Of a DNA stretch of 34,838 bases, positions 31,248-34,838 are shown piece by piece. The notes under the pieces were generated by a model. The model saw nothing but the letters and a program-made list of their open reading frames with translations, was not told the DNA's origin and ran no database searches. The stretch lies in contig CADBXH010000014.1 of assembly GCA_902798605.1 (NCBI GenBank), forward strand, positions 1-34,838. Reading direction: 5' to 3'. A program made the translations under genes and the position numbers. Position 1 is the stretch's first letter. Each line of letters begins with the position of its first letter. The stretch is from an uncultured Ruminococcus sp. Its GTDB lineage: Bacteria; Bacillota_A; Clostridia; Oscillospirales; Acutalibacteraceae.

Positions 31248-33206
31248 ATGGAATTCAAGATTCATTCTAAATACAAACCGACGGGCGACCAGCCCGAGAC
31301 AATAGAAAAGCTCACCCAAAGCATATTATCGGGCAACAAGGAGCAGACACTGCTCGGCGTTACCGGCTCGGGAAAAACCTTTACAATGGCGAACATCATT
31401 GAGCGCGTCCAAAGACCGACGCTTGTTTTGGCGCACAATAAAACCTTGGCGGCTCAGCTTTGCAGTGAGTTCAAGGAGTTCTTTCCCGACAATGCCGTTG
31501 AGTATTTTGTATCGTATTACGACTATTACCAGCCCGAGGCGTATGTTGCCCAGACCGACACATATATAGAAAAAGACAGCTCTATCAATGACGAAATAGA
31601 CAAGCTGCGCCACAGCGCCACATTAGCGCTTTCGGAGCGCAGGGATGTTATTATAGTCGCGTCTGTTTCGTGCATTTACAGCTTGGGCAACCCGATTGAT
31701 TACCGCAATATGGTGATCTCACTACGCCCGGGAATGGAAAAATCCCGCGATGAGCTTGTAAAAAAGCTTGTTGAGCTTCAATACGAGCGCAACGATGTCA
31801 ACTTTATCCGCAATAAGTTCAGAGTCAGGGGAGATGTTGTAGAAATTTTCCCTGCGGCTTCTAACGATTCTGTTATTCGCGTTGAGTTTTTCGGCGATGA
31901 GATAGACAGGATATCCGAGATCAATCCGCTAACGGGTGAGCTGAAGGCGTTGCTCAGGCACGCCGCTATCTATCCGGCGTCGCATTATATTGTGTCGCGC
32001 GATAAAATGCAGGAGGCTCTCGCTGAGATCGAGCGCGAGCTTGAAGAAAGACTTGAATATTTCAGAGAAAACGGCAAGCTTCTTGAAGCCCAGCGCATTG
32101 AACAGCGCACGCGCTACGATATGGAAATGCTTAACGAGATAGGCTTTTGCACCGGAATCGAGAACTATTCGCGCATACTTTCCGGCAGAGCACCGGGTTC
32201 ATCACCATACACCTTACTCGATTATTTCCCAAAGGACTTTTTGCTGTTCGTAGATGAATCGCACGTTACGCTCCCTCAGGTTAGGGGAATGTACGCAGGC
32301 GACCGCGCTCGCAAAAAGAGCCTGATTGATTACGGCTTCAGGCTCCCGTCAGCTTATGATAACCGTCCGCTCAACTTTGACGAGTTCTACGACAGAGTAA
32401 ATCAGGCGGTATTTGTCAGTGCGACTCCGGGCGACTTTGAATTTGAAAAAAGCCGGGTCGTCGCAGAGCAGATCATCAGACCGACGGGACTTCTCGATCC
32501 CGAGATCTCCGTCCGTCCGACAGAAGGTCAGCTTGATGACTTGGTTTCAGAGATCAATATCAGGTCGGAAAAGAAACAGCGAACTCTCGTGACGACCCTT
32601 ACAAAGAAAATGGCGGAGGATCTGACTGCCTACCTTGAAACAATGGGCATAAAAGTCCGTTATATGCATCACGATATCGATACGGTTGAGCGTATGGAGA
32701 TCGTCCGTGACCTGCGCCTGGGCGAATTCGATGTGCTTGTCGGAATCAACCTGCTCAGAGAAGGTCTTGATATCCCCGAGGTATCGCTTGTAGCAGTCCT
32801 CGACGCTGACAAAGAGGGCTTTTTGCGATCGACCCGTTCGCTTATCCAGATCACGGGACGCGCCGCGCGCAACAGCGACGGTATGGTCATTATGTACGCC
32901 GACAGCGTTACCGAGTCTATGCGCGTCTGCATTGAAGAGACGAACCGCAGGCGTGAGATACAGCAGAAATACAACGAGGAACACGGTATCACTCCCAAGA
33001 CCATCGTTAAAAAGGTCAGCGATATAATTGAGATCTCAACTCACGATGACAGTGAGTTCAAAAATACTAAAAAGCTTTCAAAAGCTCAGCGTCAGCAGCT
33101 TATCGACAGCCTGACAAAAGAGATGAAAGCCGCCGCAAGGCTCCTTGAATTTGAGCACGCGGCATATCTGCGCGATAAAATCAAAAAGCTCCGCGCAGAA
33201 AAATAA
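31248..33206 (+). CDS. uvrB: Excinuclease ABC subunit B
   Basis: Nucleotide-excision-repair helicase-like subunit, 652 aa, full length. Walker A is GVTGSGKT (37-44), the beta-hairpin region is [19 protein letters not shown]-like motif II reads [10 protein letters not shown], motif VI includes [12 protein letters not shown], and a UVR domain closes the C-terminus ([16 protein letters not shown]). The ATG follows the radC stop after one base, suggesting coupled translation. Confidence 0.97.
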   Translation: MEFKIHSKYKPTGDQPETIEKLTQSILSGNKEQTLLGVTGSGKTFTMANIIERVQRPTLVLAHNKTLAAQLCSEFKEFFPDNAVEYFVSYYDYYQPEAYVAQTDTYIEKDSSINDEIDKLRHSATLALSERRDVIIVASVSCIYSLGNPIDYRNMVISLRPGMEKSRDELVKKLVELQYERNDVNFIRNKFRVRGDVVEIFPAASNDSVIRVEFFGDEIDRISEINPLTGELKALLRHAAIYPASHYIVSRDKMQEALAEIERELEERLEYFRENGKLLEAQRIEQRTRYDMEMLNEIGFCTGIENYSRILSGRAPGSSPYTLLDYFPKDFLLFVDESHVTLPQVRGMYAGDRARKKSLIDYGFRLPSAYDNRPLNFDEFYDRVNQAVFVSATPGDFEFEKSRVVAEQIIRPTGLLDPEISVRPTEGQLDDLVSEINIRSEKKQRTLVTTLTKKMAEDLTAYLETMGIKVRYMHHDIDTVERMEIVRDLRLGEFDVLVGINLLREGLDIPEVSLVAVLDADKEGFLRSTRSLIQITGRAARNSDGMVIMYADSVTESMRVCIEETNRRREIQQKYNEEHGITPKTIVKKVSDIIEISTHDDSEFKNTKKLSKAQRQQLIDSLTKEMKAAARLLEFEHAAYLRDKIKKLRAEK

Positions 33207-33233
33207 TTTTGCATACAATAAATTATGATTATG

Positions 33234-33288
33234 TTTTCAGTCGAGAGCAAAAGAATAGTTCATATCAAACTTTGGAAACGACTGAAAA
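33234..33288. repeat. Inverted repeat in the leader of the GyrB-like gene
   Basis: Perfect 10-bp arms TTTTCAGTCG (33234-33243) and CGACTGAAAA (33279-33288) are separated by 35 bp. The right arm ends just before the AAGAAGG ribosome site. No T run follows, so it is not a usual terminator. Confidence 0.7.
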
Positions 33289-33303
33289 AAAGAAGGTATA
33301 TGA

Positions 33304-34838
33304 ATGGCTAAGAGAAAGACACAGGAATACGGCAACGACAGTATTACCACTCTAAAGGGCGCCGACAGAGTTCGTAAGCGCCCTGCGGTAATTTTCGGCT
33401 CGGACGGTATCGACGGCTGCCAGCACTCGGTTTTTGAGATACTCTCAAACTCAATAGACGAGGCAAGAGAGGGCTTCGGTAAGAAAATAAGCTTGACCAA
33501 GTTCTCGGACGGCTCGATCGAGGTAGAGGATCACGGACGCGGAATCCCCGTTGACTTCAACGAAAAAGAAGACCGCTTTAACTGGGAGCTCGTTTTTTGC
33601 GAGATGTACGCCGGCGGTAAATACAACAATAACGAGGGCGAGAGCTACGAATTCTCTCTCGGAATGAACGGTCTCGGACTCTGCTCGACCCAGTACAGCT
33701 CAGAGTATATGGACGTTGATATCCGCCGTGACGGCTACCGCTATACGCTCCACTTTGAAAAGGGCGAGAATATCGGCGGCTTAAAAAAGGAGCCGTACAG
33801 CAAAAGGGATACAGGCACAAAAATCACTTGGAAGCCTGACCTTGACGTATTCACCGACATCAATATCCAACCTGACTATTTTACAGACGTTATGAAGCGT
33901 CAGGCTATCGTCAACGCGGGCGTTGAGTTTATCTTCCGCAACCAAAACGGCAGGAGCTACGATACCACTAAGTTTTTGTACGCAAACGGTGTAGTTGATC
34001 ACGTTGCGGAGGTCATCGGGGAGGAAGGTTTGACTTCCGTTCAGCACTGGCAGACCGAGGTCAAGACCCGCGACCGCGATGATAAGCCGGAGTACAAGTG
34101 CAAAATGGACATCGCTGTCGCGTTTTCAAATAAAGTCAACCTGACCGAGTACTATCACAATTCAAGCTGGCTTGAGCACGGCGGCGCGCCCGATAAAGCG
34201 GTTCGCAATGCCTTTAAGTATCAAATAGACAGCTATTTAAAAACAAATAATAAATATAACAAATCAGAGAGCTCAATAAAATACGAAGACGTAGAGGACT
34301 GCCTTGTCTGCGTTATCTCCTCATTTTCGAGCGTTTCTTCCTACGAGAACCAGACCAAAAAGGCGGTCACAAACAAGGGAATCCAGGACGCTATGACTGC
34401 TTTTTTGCGCCACAGCTTGGAGATTTACTTTATAGAGAATCCACTCGAGGCAGAAAAAATCGCAGAGCAGGTTCTTGTCAACAAGCGCAGCCGTGAGAAC
34501 GCCGAGAAAACAAGGCTCAATATCAAAAAAAAGCTTTCCGGCAATCTCGACATAACAAACCGAGTGGCAAAGTTCGTAGACTGCCGCAGCAAGGATATCG
34601 AACAGCGCGAACTCTTTATAGTAGAGGGTGACTCCGCTCTCGGCGCCTGTAAACAGGCGAGAAACCCCGATTTTCAGGCGATTATGCCAATTAGAGGTAA
34701 AATCTTAAACTGCCTTAAAGCGGACTACGACAAGATTTTCAAGAGCGAGATCATCACAGATCTGTTAAAGGTTCTCGGTTGCGGAGTAGAGGTCAAGTCA
34801 AAAGCAAACAAAAATCTCGCAACCTTTGATATGGACGC
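33304..34838 (+). CDS. Divergent GyrB/ParE-like type IIA topoisomerase subunit (partial)
   Basis: Starts at ATG 33304 (AAGAAGG upstream) and is open to the window end, so the C-terminus is missing. The GHKL ATPase part shows DRVRKRPAVIFGS, FEILSNSIDEA, VEDHGRGIP and GMNGLGLCS. The Toprim part shows EGDSALGACKQAR and FQAIMPIRGKILN. Against housekeeping GyrB/ParE, DNGRGIP reads DHGRGIP, the GVGxS glycine loop reads GLGLCS, and EGDSAGGSAKQGR reads EGDSALGACKQAR. This points to a diverged paralogue with its own A-subunit partner, probably just downstream. It is not part of a recF-gyrB-gyrA cluster here. Confidence 0.85.
   Translation, partial: MAKRKTQEYGNDSITTLKGADRVRKRPAVIFGSDGIDGCQHSVFEILSNSIDEAREGFGKKISLTKFSDGSIEVEDHGRGIPVDFNEKEDRFNWELVFCEMYAGGKYNNNEGESYEFSLGMNGLGLCSTQYSSEYMDVDIRRDGYRYTLHFEKGENIGGLKKEPYSKRDTGTKITWKPDLDVFTDINIQPDYFTDVMKRQAIVNAGVEFIFRNQNGRSYDTTKFLYANGVVDHVAEVIGEEGLTSVQHWQTEVKTRDRDDKPEYKCKMDIAVAFSNKVNLTEYYHNSSWLEHGGAPDKAVRNAFKYQIDSYLKTNNKYNKSESSIKYEDVEDCLVCVISSFSSVSSYENQTKKAVTNKGIQDAMTAFLRHSLEIYFIENPLEAEKIAEQVLVNKRSRENAEKTRLNIKKKLSGNLDITNRVAKFVDCRSKDIEQRELFIVEGDSALGACKQARNPDFQAIMPIRGKILNCLKADYDKIFKSEIITDLLKVLGCGVEVKSKANKNLATFDMD

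Overview
The window reads as a chromosomal segment of a low-to-mid GC Gram-positive anaerobe of the Clostridia, most likely a Ruminococcus-like member of the Oscillospiraceae. The evidence is strong AGGAGG-type ribosome sites, TTGACA/TATAAT promoters with 17-bp spacers, several TTG or GTG starts, DnaD- and DnaI-type replication proteins, tRNA genes that encode CCA, and secreted proteins with type I dockerin modules on Thr/Pro/Glu linkers, as in cellulosome- or amylosome-forming gut bacteria. The genus call is an inference from these traits; no 16S rRNA gene is present.

Layout. 1-453 has no gene: a chain of short palindromes, a terminator, and a promoter framed by two near-identical palindromic operators. 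454-3960 is a zinc-uptake operon: a Zur-like Fur regulator, the ZnuA-like lipoprotein, the ATPase, the permease and a small lipoprotein. 4000-5358 (minus) is a MocR-type regulator divergent from murD, followed by two M42 aminopeptidases, a GNAT protein and a methionine gamma-lyase-family PLP enzyme. 11205-14357 holds a PHP phosphatase, a frame-broken dockerin protein carrying a perfect 45-bp tandem duplication, and a secreted cohesin-like plus dockerin protein. galU and a RING/zinc-ribbon membrane protein are on the minus strand, then prfB, a DnaD-like protein and a DnaC/DnaI-like helicase loader on the plus strand. 20044-20492 carries tRNA-Gln(CUG), tRNA-Pro(CGG) and a repeat-rich stretch that looks like a remnant at a tRNA attachment site.

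The most unusual block is 20493-23960 (minus): an XRE-type regulator, a RelA/SpoT-like protein with intact hydrolase and TGS modules but no recognisable synthetase motifs, and, one base later, a small Fic/Doc-fold protein that has lost its catalytic His and Arg. The three genes form one apparent transcription unit behind a single strong promoter containing a small palindrome. I see it as a candidate undescribed nucleotide-alarmone-linked module.

Downstream lie a secreted protein with an N-terminal dockerin and a predicted alpha-helical toroid (24226), a 43-aa leucine-rich-repeat fragment, a pseudokinase overlapping a PPP-type phosphatase, an ECF-like membrane protein with an EamA permease (minus), then pyrE, radC, uvrB and a divergent GyrB/ParE-like subunit that runs off the window end.
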